From: an uncultured Latescibacterota bacterium
Lineage (GTDB): Bacteria; Latescibacterota; UBA2968; UBA8231
Assembly: GCA_958295495.1 (NCBI GenBank)
Contig: OY282352.1
Location: forward strand, 3,784,548-3,848,547
DNA: 64,000 nt
Reading direction: 5' to 3'
This document shows, piece after piece, positions 41,681-51,656 of this stretch. The number at the start of each line of letters is the position of its first letter. Position 1 is the first letter of the stretch. Below the pieces are notes generated by a model. It was not told the DNA's origin and did no database searches. It saw nothing but the letters and a program-made list of their open reading frames with translations. Position numbers and translations under genes: made by a program.

Positions 41681-44458
41681 ATGAGAAAATGCTTCGTCAC
41701 CTTGGGACTGGTGCTAGTAGTCGGCATTTCGGCTTGGGGCCAGACCTACGTCCAGCGCGGCGGGGTCGTCAGCTTTGAGCCGACCGGCCCGGGTGTGCTC
41801 TTAGGCGCGCTGGACCCGGCGGTTAAAAAATGGTACGTGCCGCAGGAACTCTACGTGGACTACGGTTGGCGCCAGTGGGAGTACTCCAACTACGCCCGCA
41901 CCCCCTATGAGCGCTACGTCAACACCACCCGCGAGGGCGACTACTTCTACGATGTGTACGGCAACTTCACCACCCGTGGTTGGCTAATCTACGACTGGCG
42001 TCAGTTCCAGCCGCAGCCCTTGGGCAGTGGCATCTTCCAAAGTACGCGCTTCAATCGCTGGTTCAACGGGGTGACCATCAGCGGCGACTCGCAAGGGCAG
42101 TACCACTACGCGATCACGGTCGGCGACCGGATCCGCACGACCCTGACGCCGATGACCTTTTCCAAGCCGGACTTCAACGGGGTGCAGATCGACTTTGCCG
42201 CGGACAAGTACCAGGCGACGATCCTCGCCTCGCGCATCAGCGAGCCAATTCGCGGCTCCACCCAGCTTTCGGGCGGGATTACCGAGCCGGTGACCCAGAC
42301 CAACATCACCTCGTTATTCGGCGGGCGGGCGACCTTTCAGGTGGGTGATTTCATCGCGCTGGGGGCCCAAGTGATGGACGCCAGCAACGGCAATACCCTG
42401 CTCGACATGTTCAACGGCGACCTAGTAGCCGGTAGTCTCACGGCTGGTCAGAGCACGGCACCGCTGACGGCGATTGCGGTGATCCTGAGCGACGATTCGC
42501 CCGAAGACAACGAAGGCGGCGCAGCCCTGTTCAGCCACGACGTGCGGATCACCAGCCGCGACTTCGACACCGGCAAGGAGACGGTGTCCACCTTGCAGGA
42601 GGTCGTCCGCCCCGGCGCGCAGTGGCCGGTCCTCTTCGGCGGGTTCCGGGGGCCGGGCTTTCTGGCGGCGGACGGCCCGGAGCGGATCATCGTCAACTAC
42701 GACTTCAACGACCCGGCTTACGTCGGCCCGGACCCGACGACGATCGTCGGGGTGGACTTCAACTACGTGTTGGCCAACGACTTCAAGGTCCAGATGTGGT
42801 CCGATCGCCAGACGGGCTTGCGCGCCGCGCCGCCCCCGCCGTTGACCGCCGAGGTGATTGACGCGGCGCAACCTGCGTTGATTGCGGTGCGGCGGGCCGC
42901 GGGCAATGTCGCGGACATCACGAACTTGCAGCGGATTGAGTTTTCCTACGGTCTGCCGACGGCCAACCTAATCGGCGGTTTCACCGTGGAGGGCACTGGG
43001 GTCCTCGGCTTTGACTTCTACGGCGAGTGGGATCGCAACAAGCGCTATTTCCAGTTTCCCAATGCCGCGCTGTTCAACGAGGGCGAAGAGCACGCGATCT
43101 CGTCCGAGGGGTCCGACGCTTGGTACTTCAATGTCTCGCGCAATGTGTTCCCCTACTTCCTCTACGGCGAGGCCTACGCCATTGACGAAGCCTATTCGAC
43201 GACCGCCTTCTTGGTCAGTGCCACGGGCAATGTGCAATACGACAACACCCAGCGGCACTTGTACGAGTTCGTCGATGACAACGACGACCAAGACCGCTTC
43301 CCCGACTGGATTCGCTTTGGCTCGACCAACGACCGGGCGATTTTTCCCGGCTGGGACCAAAACAACGACTTCATCTCCGACTTCAACCAAAACGACAACG
43401 CCACCGCAGCCAATATCATCCCCGACTACGACGAGCCGTTCCTGCGCTACAACGTCGATCGGCCGGAGTTCCTTTTCGGCATTGATTTGAATAACAACAA
43501 TTGGATCGACCGCTTTGAGGACGACGATCTGCCCGATTACCCGTACAAGCCGGATCGGCGAGGCTACAATTTTTTCGGCGGCCTTCATCTCGCGCCGGAT
43601 ATGCGGCTGACCGTCGGGCGCACGGACGAAGCGTCCGCGGCGACCGACGCCTTCAACGAGACCAATTACGCGATGTTCGCGCTGGATCGGGACTACGCGG
43701 GCTTGGGGCGCTTGCGGGTCTTCAACATGCTCAAGCAGGCCAAGGACACCATCCCCGACGCCCGGCGCGAGCTGACCCCCTTTGTCGGCGCGCCAATCCA
43801 GCCGGTGGTGCGCGACATCTTGGCGGCGCAGGACACTTGGGTCAACACCGCGTACGCGCAATTCGACTATCAGGGCATTGAGGGGCTGAACGTGGTCAAC
43901 AAGCTCAAGTGGGAGCACTTCCGTCAAAACGCCGAGGACCCGCGCGACAGCATTGGTCGCCCGCTGGAAAGTAGCGCGAGTTTCCTAGGGCTGATCAACA
44001 AAATCGACTACCTATACGGGCTCGGTCGCTTTGACTTGCAGCCGAGGTGCAAGAGCGAGTTTTTGCGGCAGACTCCTTTCGTGGCCGACGATGCGCGGCG
44101 CGAGGAGTGGGCCCTGACCGTGCAGTTGATCGCCCGCTTGCCGGTCATGCGGCACACCGTCATAGAATCCGGCGTGGAGCAGTTGTGGTTCAGCGACCGG
44201 GTGCAGGACGAGGACGCGCTGCGGGCGGCTGGGCTTTTGCAGGAGACCGGGGATTTGCGCTCGACCAACATCGCAGTGCAGCTCTCTACCACTTCCGATT
44301 ACCAGGGGTACCGGCTGACCACGCAAGCGGGCTTGCGCTTAGGCCGCACCCTGAGCGAACGGGTGATTGAGGACAGCGACCGGCCGGGCGTCTTCACAAC
44401 CGACGACAAGGGCAAGAATGAAACTACGACCTTTATCACGGTATTTGCCGGACTGTAG
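41681..44458 (+). CDS. Large outer-membrane protein, paralogue A
   Basis: Predicted 925 aa with a signal peptide (VTLGLVLVVGISAWG). The rest is beta-strand-rich with many aromatic residues, suggesting a large barrel. A central block is very acidic and calcium-loop-like: DDNDDQDRFPDWIRF, DQNNDFISDFNQND, FLFGIDLNNNNWIDRFEDDD. The C-terminal ~200 residues look like barrel strands. It aligns over most of its length with the 950 aa protein at 47681 (both have WYxPQELxxxYGxRQW and PDYPYKxDxxGYN). I chose ATG 41681 for the signal peptide; the frame opens at 41612. No family name is certain. Confidence 0.7.
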   Translation: MRKCFVTLGLVLVVGISAWGQTYVQRGGVVSFEPTGPGVLLGALDPAVKKWYVPQELYVDYGWRQWEYSNYARTPYERYVNTTREGDYFYDVYGNFTTRGWLIYDWRQFQPQPLGSGIFQSTRFNRWFNGVTISGDSQGQYHYAITVGDRIRTTLTPMTFSKPDFNGVQIDFAADKYQATILASRISEPIRGSTQLSGGITEPVTQTNITSLFGGRATFQVGDFIALGAQVMDASNGNTLLDMFNGDLVAGSLTAGQSTAPLTAIAVILSDDSPEDNEGGAALFSHDVRITSRDFDTGKETVSTLQEVVRPGAQWPVLFGGFRGPGFLAADGPERIIVNYDFNDPAYVGPDPTTIVGVDFNYVLANDFKVQMWSDRQTGLRAAPPPPLTAEVIDAAQPALIAVRRAAGNVADITNLQRIEFSYGLPTANLIGGFTVEGTGVLGFDFYGEWDRNKRYFQFPNAALFNEGEEHAISSEGSDAWYFNVSRNVFPYFLYGEAYAIDEAYSTTAFLVSATGNVQYDNTQRHLYEFVDDNDDQDRFPDWIRFGSTNDRAIFPGWDQNNDFISDFNQNDNATAANIIPDYDEPFLRYNVDRPEFLFGIDLNNNNWIDRFEDDDLPDYPYKPDRRGYNFFGGLHLAPDMRLTVGRTDEASAATDAFNETNYAMFALDRDYAGLGRLRVFNMLKQAKDTIPDARRELTPFVGAPIQPVVRDILAAQDTWVNTAYAQFDYQGIEGLNVVNKLKWEHFRQNAEDPRDSIGRPLESSASFLGLINKIDYLYGLGRFDLQPRCKSEFLRQTPFVADDARREEWALTVQLIARLPVMRHTVIESGVEQLWFSDRVQDEDALRAAGLLQETGDLRSTNIAVQLSTTSDYQGYRLTTQAGLRLGRTLSERVIEDSDRPGVFTTDDKGKNETTTFITVFAGL

Positions 44459-44479
44459 GGGGCCACGATCGCGGCCCCC
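44458..44479 (+). terminator. Hairpin after the outer-membrane protein gene
   Basis: GGGGGCC and GGCCCCC form a stem immediately after the stop codon, without a strong T-run. It may be a weak terminator or mRNA-stabilising hairpin. Confidence 0.4.
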
Positions 44480-44561
44480 TAGAAAATGCGATAAAACCCT
44501 AGCCGCAACGGAAGGGGAGAACCTAGATCCGCGTCGAGGGGGGGGTGGGAGAAGAAGTAAG

Positions 44562-46151
44562 GTGGCTTTGCTCGTCGGCTGGCTTTTGGGTGCTGGTTGC
44601 GCTCAGGAGTCTAAGGAACTGGTGCTGGCCCAAGTGGATGGCGAGCCGATTACCGCGTCGGAGTTCAGGGATTTTGACGCGCGGATTCCCGCTGGGATGA
44701 AACAGGGGGGCCGGCGCGAAGTGCTCGAAAGCCTGATCGACAAAAAGCTGCTCCTGCGCGAAGCGGCCGCCGCCAATATGGCTGAAGACCGTTGGTTCAA
44801 AGGCGAACTGGCCCGCTTCAAACGCGCTCGGCTGCTGGCCCTGTACATGGAGCGCGAGGTCGTCGCCAAGACCGAAATCACCCCCGAGGAAATAGAGCAT
44901 CACTACCGAGAGAGCGGCCGGCACCGCGCCCTGCGCTTGGGCGGCATCATGGTCGAGAGCTTGGCGGAAGCACGCGCAATCACCGACCAACTCGCCGCGG
45001 GGGCCGATTTCCACGCGCTGGCCAGCGCGCACTCGGTTCACTCGGAGACGGCCGCGCGGGGCGGCGACACCGGCCTATACCAGACGCGCGACCAGATGTC
45101 GGCGGCGACCGTTGAGCAGGTGTTTGATCTGGCGCTAGGGGACGTTTCCGCGCCGGTGCGCGAAGTTTTCGGCCACGAGGACTTTTACGTGATCTACAAA
45201 GTCCTCGACGAGATCCCAGCACCGCTGAGCGCGTCGGAGCGGATCATCGTCGAGGAGCTGACGGTGCAAAAGCGCGAGGAGCGGTTGCAGGCACTCCGCG
45301 ATTCGCTCGGCAAAGCCTACGCGCCCATGCCGCGCCCGGCTGCGATCCAGCGGCTCGTCGCGAACGGGGTCATGGCAGATCAAGCCGAAGTTCTCTGCGC
45401 GTATCGGGGCGGCGAACTCACCGTCAGCGGTTTTTTGGCGGCCTACGAGCTTCTCACCAGCAGGAGCTTACAGTCGGCAGACAGCGCATACGTGGCTGCG
45501 TTTTTGCACGGCCGGGTCCTGCCCGACCTGTTTGTGAGCACCGAGATCGAGGCGGCTGGCTTGTCAGAGGATGCGCGTTTCAAAGAGACTGTGGCGTTTA
45601 AGCGCGAGGAGTTGCTACTCAGCGCATTGCGTCGGCGGGAGGTTGACCAGTACGTGCGCGTCAGCCAAGAAGAAGCGCGCGACTTTTACGACGCGCATCC
45701 CGAAAAATTCGCTCGGCCCGAGAACGCGACCATCGTCGAAATTTTGGTGGCGTCGGATTCGCTGGCCCAGCGTTTGGGGGACGAGTTGCGCGCCGGGGGC
45801 GATGCCGCAGCACTGGCCGAGCACCATACCCGGCGCGAGGGCAGCTTGCACCACGGCGGCCAGATCCAGCTCAATGCCTATACCCAAGGGCTGTTTCCCG
45901 TGCTGTCTGCTGCCGTGCAGGATGTCGCCGTCGGCGAGGTAGGTGGGCCGTTGAAGACCGAGCGCGGCTATTCGGTCTTCAAGGTGCTGGAGCGCACGCG
46001 CGAGCAGATTCCGTACAACGCCGAGTCCCAGCGCCGCGCCCGGGCCTACGTGCGGATCGACAAGTCGAAACGGGCTTACGTGCGGTTCGTGCGCAATTTG
46101 CGGAATAAGTACCCGGTGGAAATCATCGAAGGCAGCTTGGAAAAGCTGTGA
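44562..46151 (+). CDS. Parvulin-type peptidyl-prolyl isomerase lipoprotein
   Basis: Predicted 529 aa. GTG at 44562 begins VALLVGWLLGAGC, a lipobox ending in Cys, so the protein is a periplasmic lipoprotein. A SurA-like N-terminal region (LVLAQVDGEPITASEFRDF) and a first parvulin/PpiC domain with ARGGDTGLYQ follow. A second PpiC domain near residues 380-470 has HHGGQIQLNAY and ERGYSVFKVL. Such proteins act as chaperone-isomerases for outer-membrane proteins. It lies between two paralogous outer-membrane protein genes, a natural place for such a chaperone. The frame opens earlier, at 44367, overlapping the upstream gene, but that part is not coding-like. Confidence 0.82.
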   Translation: MALLVGWLLGAGCAQESKELVLAQVDGEPITASEFRDFDARIPAGMKQGGRREVLESLIDKKLLLREAAAANMAEDRWFKGELARFKRARLLALYMEREVVAKTEITPEEIEHHYRESGRHRALRLGGIMVESLAEARAITDQLAAGADFHALASAHSVHSETAARGGDTGLYQTRDQMSAATVEQVFDLALGDVSAPVREVFGHEDFYVIYKVLDEIPAPLSASERIIVEELTVQKREERLQALRDSLGKAYAPMPRPAAIQRLVANGVMADQAEVLCAYRGGELTVSGFLAAYELLTSRSLQSADSAYVAAFLHGRVLPDLFVSTEIEAAGLSEDARFKETVAFKREELLLSALRRREVDQYVRVSQEEARDFYDAHPEKFARPENATIVEILVASDSLAQRLGDELRAGGDAAALAEHHTRREGSLHHGGQIQLNAYTQGLFPVLSAAVQDVAVGEVGGPLKTERGYSVFKVLERTREQIPYNAESQRRARAYVRIDKSKRAYVRFVRNLRNKYPVEIIEGSLEKL

Positions 46152-46198
46152 GAGACTGTTTGAAAACCCGCTTGGGTTGCGTTGAGCGGCGGTAGGTT

Positions 46199-46240
46199 AT
46201 TCCCGCGCTTCACCGCGCCTTCAGGCGGGACATCCAGTGG
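46199..46240. repeat. Diverged REP-like element
   Basis: ATTCCCGC and GCGGGACATCC flank a longer loop containing CACCGCGCC, resembling the palindrome at 361-390 in composition and orientation. It lies between the parvulin gene and the next gene. Confidence 0.35.
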
Positions 46241-46366
46241 GGTCTCCTGCAAACAAGGGACAGCCCCAGAGTTTTCAGACCGCTTCTGAAAATTGTCGGG
46301 TGAGAGTTTGTCGATCGTCGGCTGCGAATATCCGCAACTTTCACCCTCGCAGAAATGGAGATTGCG

Positions 46367-47644
46367 ATGAGATTGCTAATGCTCTTGCTGGTTTTTCAGG
46401 CTGGCTATACTGCCGCTGGGGCCGATCGGGAAATCGAGGACGCCGCTCCCATAGAGATAGAGCTCAACCCGCTTGATTACGTCCCTTTGGCGGTGGGCAA
46501 TCGCTGGACGTACGAACATTATTACGAGAATTACTTGCATGGGGCCGGGGATCCTTTTGATATCCCGGGGTATCCGCCTGGGAGCCCACCCGATTCCCTA
46601 AGACTCGTAGAGAAAATAGTGACCATCGAGATCACTCATACGGAAGTGATCGATGGCTTCGAGTACTTTGTTTTTAGCGATGCCGATTATGCTTGGCCGC
46701 CCTTACCCGATTTCTTTTGGGGCGGTAAAAAAGTGCGCTTGTCGGACGAGGGGTTTTTGGTTTTTCGCTGGAATGGGCAGGATATCCCAGTATATGACTT
46801 TGGTCATCCTAGTGAGTATGGATATACAAGTACCCTTCCAATTGGCTCTGGCACGACAGAGGCCCATCTCGATCGCTTTTATGGCCAATACAGGCGTTCT
46901 AGGATCCATTTTAGCCTTAGTAGATATTCTCTATATCAGGGAGCAGAAATTATTTTTCTACAGGAATATGGGGTAGGGCAAACTTATATCGAATACTACT
47001 CAAGCCTAAGTGCATGTGCGCCGTTCGCCTTTCTAAATGAACTTATGCCGATCTCGGCGACGATTGCTGGGGAAGAGATCGTCTATGAGCAGGTGTATTT
47101 ATCCTATCAGTCGCTCGCATCTACCGGGTTGGGCCAAGTCGGTCAGGTGCAAATGGAGGAGGGATTTGACTTTAGTGAAGAAAAGCATTCGGAGTCTTCT
47201 AATGACTTTGAACTGGTGTCGCAGTATTGGGGCTGGAGCGGGAAGGCCGCTTGCGCCCCAACAAGCGGTTCTTACCCTGTCCTTTCCTCCGAGACTGGCA
47301 TAGCCGATCTCGGAAAGATGGACTTTGGTCTGCTGATTGCCCAAGGCGTCCCTCCCGATGTCCGACTCGACTTTGGTACTGAAGTGACTCTTTGGGAAGG
47401 CCACACCTATGCGGTTCGGAGCCGCGAAGGAGGGGTTGCGCTCCTATACATCTTCGATGTGGAATTCCCTAAAAAAGATTATAGGGCAGAGCTCATCTTA
47501 TATAGATCAGCAGAGAATATAAAGTTTGACTGGGTTTATTATCCCGACGGATTGCTTGATGGAGACACCTCTGTCCAGCCTACTTCGTGGGGACACTTGA
47601 AGCAACTTTTTCTGCAACATTCACCCAATAGACCAGAAGAGTAA
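46367..47644 (+). CDS. Exported protein of unknown function
   Basis: Predicted 425 aa. A signal peptide (LLMLLLVFQAGYTAAG) precedes a mature domain starting NPLDYVPLAVGNRWTYEH, an opening seen in many exported proteins of FCB bacteria. The rest is aromatic and beta-rich with two Cys. ATG at 46367 has GGAG about 7 bases upstream. The gene is visibly AT-richer than its neighbours in parts. It lies between the parvulin lipoprotein and the second outer-membrane protein, on the same strand. No function can be named. Confidence 0.65.
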   Translation: MRLLMLLLVFQAGYTAAGADREIEDAAPIEIELNPLDYVPLAVGNRWTYEHYYENYLHGAGDPFDIPGYPPGSPPDSLRLVEKIVTIEITHTEVIDGFEYFVFSDADYAWPPLPDFFWGGKKVRLSDEGFLVFRWNGQDIPVYDFGHPSEYGYTSTLPIGSGTTEAHLDRFYGQYRRSRIHFSLSRYSLYQGAEIIFLQEYGVGQTYIEYYSSLSACAPFAFLNELMPISATIAGEEIVYEQVYLSYQSLASTGLGQVGQVQMEEGFDFSEEKHSESSNDFELVSQYWGWSGKAACAPTSGSYPVLSSETGIADLGKMDFGLLIAQGVPPDVRLDFGTEVTLWEGHTYAVRSREGGVALLYIFDVEFPKKDYRAELILYRSAENIKFDWVYYPDGLLDGDTSVQPTSWGHLKQLFLQHSPNRPEE

Positions 47645-47680
47645 GACGAATTCGCGGGCCGTTTGGGAAAGCTCTGAACG

Positions 47681-50533
47681 ATGCGTTGGACAGCCAACAT
47701 AAAAAAAGCTGCGCTGTTGGCCTTGGTGCTCGCCTTGCCGGCTGGAGCGCAGACCGGGCGGCAGGAACGGGGCGAAGTCCGCTTCAACGCCCAAGGGCCA
47801 AGCGTACTGATGGGGGCTTTGGATCCCACGGTCATGCGCTGGTACATGCCGCAGGAGCTGTTCGACGAGTACGGCCGCCGCCAGTGGCGCTACACCAACT
47901 ACGCCACCGAGCCGTATCGGCGCTACATCAACCGCAACCAAGAGGGTTCGCATTTCTACGACACCTACGGCAAGCTGATCTCGCGCGGCTGGCTGGTGTA
48001 CGACTGGCGACAGACCCAAGCGCGCACCGTCGAGAGCAGCCAGTTGACCAAAGAGCGGCGCTACGCCACTTGGTTCAACCGGCTGATCATCTCCTCGGAT
48101 GCAAGTGGCGACTACAACTACTCCCTAATGATCGGCGACGAGATTTTCGCCACCTTGACGCCGATGACCTTCCGCAAGGTCGGCTTCAATGGGGTCGTAA
48201 CCAGCTTTGCCGCACGGCATTTGCGCTTCACCGGCTTGTTTTCGCGCCCGAGCCTGCCCATCGTCGAGATCGACCCGGATATTCCGACGGCCTCGCAGGA
48301 CAACTTCACCAGTTTGATCGCCGGGCGTCTGGAAGCCGATTTAGGTGCCAACGCGACCTTGGGCCTGACGTTGGTCAATGCCCACAACGGGGCCGGCAAC
48401 CGCGAGAGCTTCGAGGGCAATCCCCTCAAAGGAGTGCTGACGACCGGGCAGCTAGGCCGGCGGCTCAACAAGCTGATCGTGCGGCTGTCCGACGATTCGC
48501 CGGCCGATGGCGAGGGCGGACCCGTGTTGTTCGGCAGTGAGGTGGAGATCACCACGACACTCCGGCGCGAGGTGCTGGTCGAAGGCGGCGTGCGGATGGT
48601 CTTTAAGGACACCACCTTCACCGGCAGCAGCATTGGCTTTGGGCCGGTGATCGAGGGCGGGGAGGAGCGCGGTGGGTTCTTGCGGGCCGCCGGGACCGAA
48701 AACATCGTGCTGCAGTACGCGTTGGCTGCCGAAGAAGGCGAAAGCGAGGAAAGCACCTTGCGCTTGGCCTTGCAGCGTCGGTTCGGGTTGGGGCTGGACG
48801 AGGCCGACGACGCCATCACCCGCGTCAAAAACGTGCGCTTCCGCCTAGTACTGGCCAACGACTACCGGGTTGAGGTGGCCTCCGACCGGCAGAACAGCCG
48901 CATCGGCATCCCGCAGTTTTTGGTGGTGACGCGGGCGGGCGGCAATGTCAAAAATCAGCTCAATCCGCGCGAAGTCGTCTTTGACTACGGCTTGCCGACC
49001 GCCTCGCAGATCATCGGTATTACTACCCAAGTGCGCGACTGGGGGGGCTTCGACTTGTACGGCGAATTCAACGTCAGTACCCAGTACCGCCAATTCCCCA
49101 CGACGACGCGCGAATCGCACCGCTCGCTTTCGGGAATTCAAGGCGACGAGCACGCCGTCGGCTGGCTGTTCAATCTCGTGCGGTACGCAGACCCTTGGCA
49201 CTTTTCCCTCGAAGGCTTTGGCATGGACGATTCCTACGCCACCAGCTTCAAGCCGGTGGATGGTCGCGGCTTGGTTGACTACTCGCCCGAAGCCACGGAC
49301 AGGCTCTACGACTTTGTCGAGGACAACGACGATCAGGACCGCCACCCCGACCAGAAGCGGTTTTTCCAAGGCGGGTTGGTGCCGCCGCAATCGACCGCGC
49401 TGGGCGGCTTTCAGGTGCGCTCGGACGGCGTGCCCGACCCGGCGGTTTTTCCCGGGTACGACGAAAACGGCGACTTCATCTCGGACTTCAACCAGAACAG
49501 CAACGGCGACCGGGAGAATTTCTTCCCCGACTACGAAGAGCCTTTCCTGCGCCACCACTCGGACCGGCCGGAGTTCCTCTTTGGCATTGACTTGAACAAC
49601 AACGGCCTTGCCGAGCGCTTTGAAAACGACGATTTGCCCGACTATCCCTACAAGAAGGACCACTGGGGCTACAATGCCTACGCCAGCGTGGAGGTCGCCC
49701 CCGAAATCCGCCTCGCCGCCGGCTACCTGCGCCAGAACATGCGCCAGACCGACCGCAAAAACCACACTGCCTACGGGCTTGTTACCTTTGAACGAGATTG
49801 GCCCGGGCGCGGCCGGGTGCGGGTCTTTGACATGCTGAAGAAGGCCGCAGACACCATCCCCGACCCGCTCTCGCAGTGGATCGTGCCGACGCTCGAATTT
49901 GGGGCCGCCGGGCAGACGAGCGGGCACCATATTGCCGTGCCCGATTTGCTGGCGGCCGAGGACACTTGGATCAATGCGTTCTACGCCGAGTGGCAGTACG
50001 CTAGTCCGCGACGCTGGACGACTAGGCACCGTTTCAAATGGGACTGGTGGCATCAGCGCGACGCGCTGGGGCGCGCTGGCCGCGAGACTTCCGGTTTTGT
50101 GGGATTGATCGACAAGATCGACGGCGTTTTCGCGTGGGGTGCGGTGGCGCTTGTGCCCCGCTGCAAAAGCGAGTTCCTCAGCCAATCTCCCTTTTCCTTG
50201 GCCGAGCGTCGCCGCCGGTCTTGGGATGGGATCGGATCGCTGTTGGTCCGCTTTCCCGTGATGCGGGATTCAGAGCTTGAACTGGGGTTTGAGCAGCGGC
50301 TGTTCTTTGAGTTGCTGCGGGACGAAGAGGCCCTAACGGAAAACGTGCTGACCGGCGATTTCCGCGGCGTGGTGTGGGCGGCGCAATTGAGCAATCAGCG
50401 GGAATATCTAGGCTACGAATTGACGACCCAGCTCGGGTTGCGCTTTGATCGGCGTTCTTTGGAAGTGGTCGGGCGAGAGCGCGAGACGCGGGTCGCGGGA
50501 TTGGCGTTTCTTTCGATATTCGCCAGTCTTTGA
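47681..50533 (+). CDS. Large outer-membrane protein, paralogue B
   Basis: Predicted 950 aa with a signal peptide (ALLALVLALPAGAQ). Same architecture as paralogue A: MGALDPTVMRWYMPQELFDEYG at the start, a beta-rich body, an acidic block (DFVEDNDDQDRHPDQKRFF, DENGDFISDFNQNS, FLFGIDLNNNGLAERFENDD) and barrel-like C-terminus. The acidic blocks resemble calcium-binding type 3 repeats. The two copies have diverged widely, so this is an old duplication. I cannot name a substrate. SusC/SprA-like or porin functions are possible but not supported by a motif. Confidence 0.7.
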   Translation: MRWTANIKKAALLALVLALPAGAQTGRQERGEVRFNAQGPSVLMGALDPTVMRWYMPQELFDEYGRRQWRYTNYATEPYRRYINRNQEGSHFYDTYGKLISRGWLVYDWRQTQARTVESSQLTKERRYATWFNRLIISSDASGDYNYSLMIGDEIFATLTPMTFRKVGFNGVVTSFAARHLRFTGLFSRPSLPIVEIDPDIPTASQDNFTSLIAGRLEADLGANATLGLTLVNAHNGAGNRESFEGNPLKGVLTTGQLGRRLNKLIVRLSDDSPADGEGGPVLFGSEVEITTTLRREVLVEGGVRMVFKDTTFTGSSIGFGPVIEGGEERGGFLRAAGTENIVLQYALAAEEGESEESTLRLALQRRFGLGLDEADDAITRVKNVRFRLVLANDYRVEVASDRQNSRIGIPQFLVVTRAGGNVKNQLNPREVVFDYGLPTASQIIGITTQVRDWGGFDLYGEFNVSTQYRQFPTTTRESHRSLSGIQGDEHAVGWLFNLVRYADPWHFSLEGFGMDDSYATSFKPVDGRGLVDYSPEATDRLYDFVEDNDDQDRHPDQKRFFQGGLVPPQSTALGGFQVRSDGVPDPAVFPGYDENGDFISDFNQNSNGDRENFFPDYEEPFLRHHSDRPEFLFGIDLNNNGLAERFENDDLPDYPYKKDHWGYNAYASVEVAPEIRLAAGYLRQNMRQTDRKNHTAYGLVTFERDWPGRGRVRVFDMLKKAADTIPDPLSQWIVPTLEFGAAGQTSGHHIAVPDLLAAEDTWINAFYAEWQYASPRRWTTRHRFKWDWWHQRDALGRAGRETSGFVGLIDKIDGVFAWGAVALVPRCKSEFLSQSPFSLAERRRRSWDGIGSLLVRFPVMRDSELELGFEQRLFFELLRDEEALTENVLTGDFRGVVWAAQLSNQREYLGYELTTQLGLRFDRRSLEVVGRERETRVAGLAFLSIFASL

Positions 50534-50748
50534 AAGCTACCCAAGTCTTGGGCCTGTGCGATATGCACGGAAACTTAGGGACCCACCAGAGGCACAAATC
50601 GAAAGAGAGGATAGATGCCCATTCAACGTTACTCCAGTACACAAAATGAGCTGCTGATCTTCGCGCTGTCGGCCCCGAAAACGCATGACGGGCTTGGTCG
50701 AGGGTATTTTTGCTTGCTTGGAAATAGCCCGCGCACGGAGCGCGTCCG

Positions 50749-51591
50749 TCATCTAAAGCCGAGGAAGTACCGCGCGGTCTCGCCCATGATGCGCTGGCGC
50801 TGATCCCTGCTCAGATCGGGCAGCAGGTGGTCGAGGACCTCGACGCATTCGCCGTAGCCAGGGTCGGCTACAATCCAGGGAAAATCCGAAGCCCATAGCA
50901 GGCGTTCGGCACTAAAAGCGGACAGCAGGCTGCGGTGCCAAGCGGCTAAGTCGAGATAGGGATAGGCCGCCTTGCTCATGGCGTATTGACCCGACAGGTG
51001 GACGCAAACGTTGGGCCAATCGGGCGCGGCCCCGAGGAACCCGGTCGGCGGCGGCATCGCTACGTCGATCTGCGGACGGCCCTTGGCATCCCAAGTAAAC
51101 CGGTCCTCGCTTGGGCAGACCATGAGGTGATTGATCACGACGCGCACTCGGGGAAAGGCCGTGAGGAACTGGGGCAGCAGCGGGGCGGAGGGGGCGCGCA
51201 AGTAGAGCCAGAGCACATAGTCTTGGCGGGCGGCGTGTTCCCATATAGGACGGGAAAAGTCGCCGAGCGAGCGGAGCCGGAAGCCGATGATCGAGCCGTC
51301 TTCGGCGAGGCGATCCATCTGGTCGGCGGGCGCGTCCGCGTCGGGCGGGATCAAGCCGATGCCCAAGAAGCGGTCGGGATAGGTGCGCAGGCAGTGTTGT
51401 AAATAGGCGTGATGCGCGAGGCTGGTGCCGCCGGTTTGCACGAGCACGGCCTTGTCGATGGCGTGGTCGGCCATCTGTGCCAAGAGCTCCTCGACGGGTG
51501 CTTGACGCTCGGCGGGCATGCTCGGGGTGATCTCGCGCGGAAACTCAGCGCTGGGGCGAGCAAAGACGTGTAGGTGAGAGTCGATACGCAT
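50749..51591 (-). CDS. Amidohydrolase (TIM-barrel, lactonase-like)
   Basis: Predicted 280 aa of the amidohydrolase-2 type. It opens MRIDSHLHVF, giving the metal-binding HxH, then VVINHLM with a further His, and WASDFPW with the catalytic Asp near the end. Relatives include 2-pyrone-4,6-dicarboxylate lactonase and L-fuconolactonase. ATG at 51591; another ATG at 51603 is possible and neither has a clear ribosome-binding site. The neighbours are unrelated. The substrate is unknown, but sugar lactone hydrolysis fits the other sugar enzymes in the window. Confidence 0.85.
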   Translation of the reverse strand: MRIDSHLHVFARPSAEFPREITPSMPAERQAPVEELLAQMADHAIDKAVLVQTGGTSLAHHAYLQHCLRTYPDRFLGIGLIPPDADAPADQMDRLAEDGSIIGFRLRSLGDFSRPIWEHAARQDYVLWLYLRAPSAPLLPQFLTAFPRVRVVINHLMVCPSEDRFTWDAKGRPQIDVAMPPPTGFLGAAPDWPNVCVHLSGQYAMSKAAYPYLDLAAWHRSLLSAFSAERLLWASDFPWIVADPGYGECVEVLDHLLPDLSRDQRQRIMGETARYFLGFR

Positions 51592-51656
51592 AGTTTTACG
51601 CACTTAGTAGATTAAGACTTGGGAGTTGGATGGGCTAGCTTCCAAGCCTTTTTTAC

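Noticed and set aside
48845..50185. 446-codon minus-strand frame opposite outer-membrane protein B
   Set aside because: It is a stop-free shadow from GC-rich codon bias, with no motif or ribosome-binding site.
50615..50803. 62-codon ORF after outer-membrane protein B
   Set aside because: No ribosome-binding site or conserved pattern; it overlaps the amidohydrolase end. Kept out of the features.
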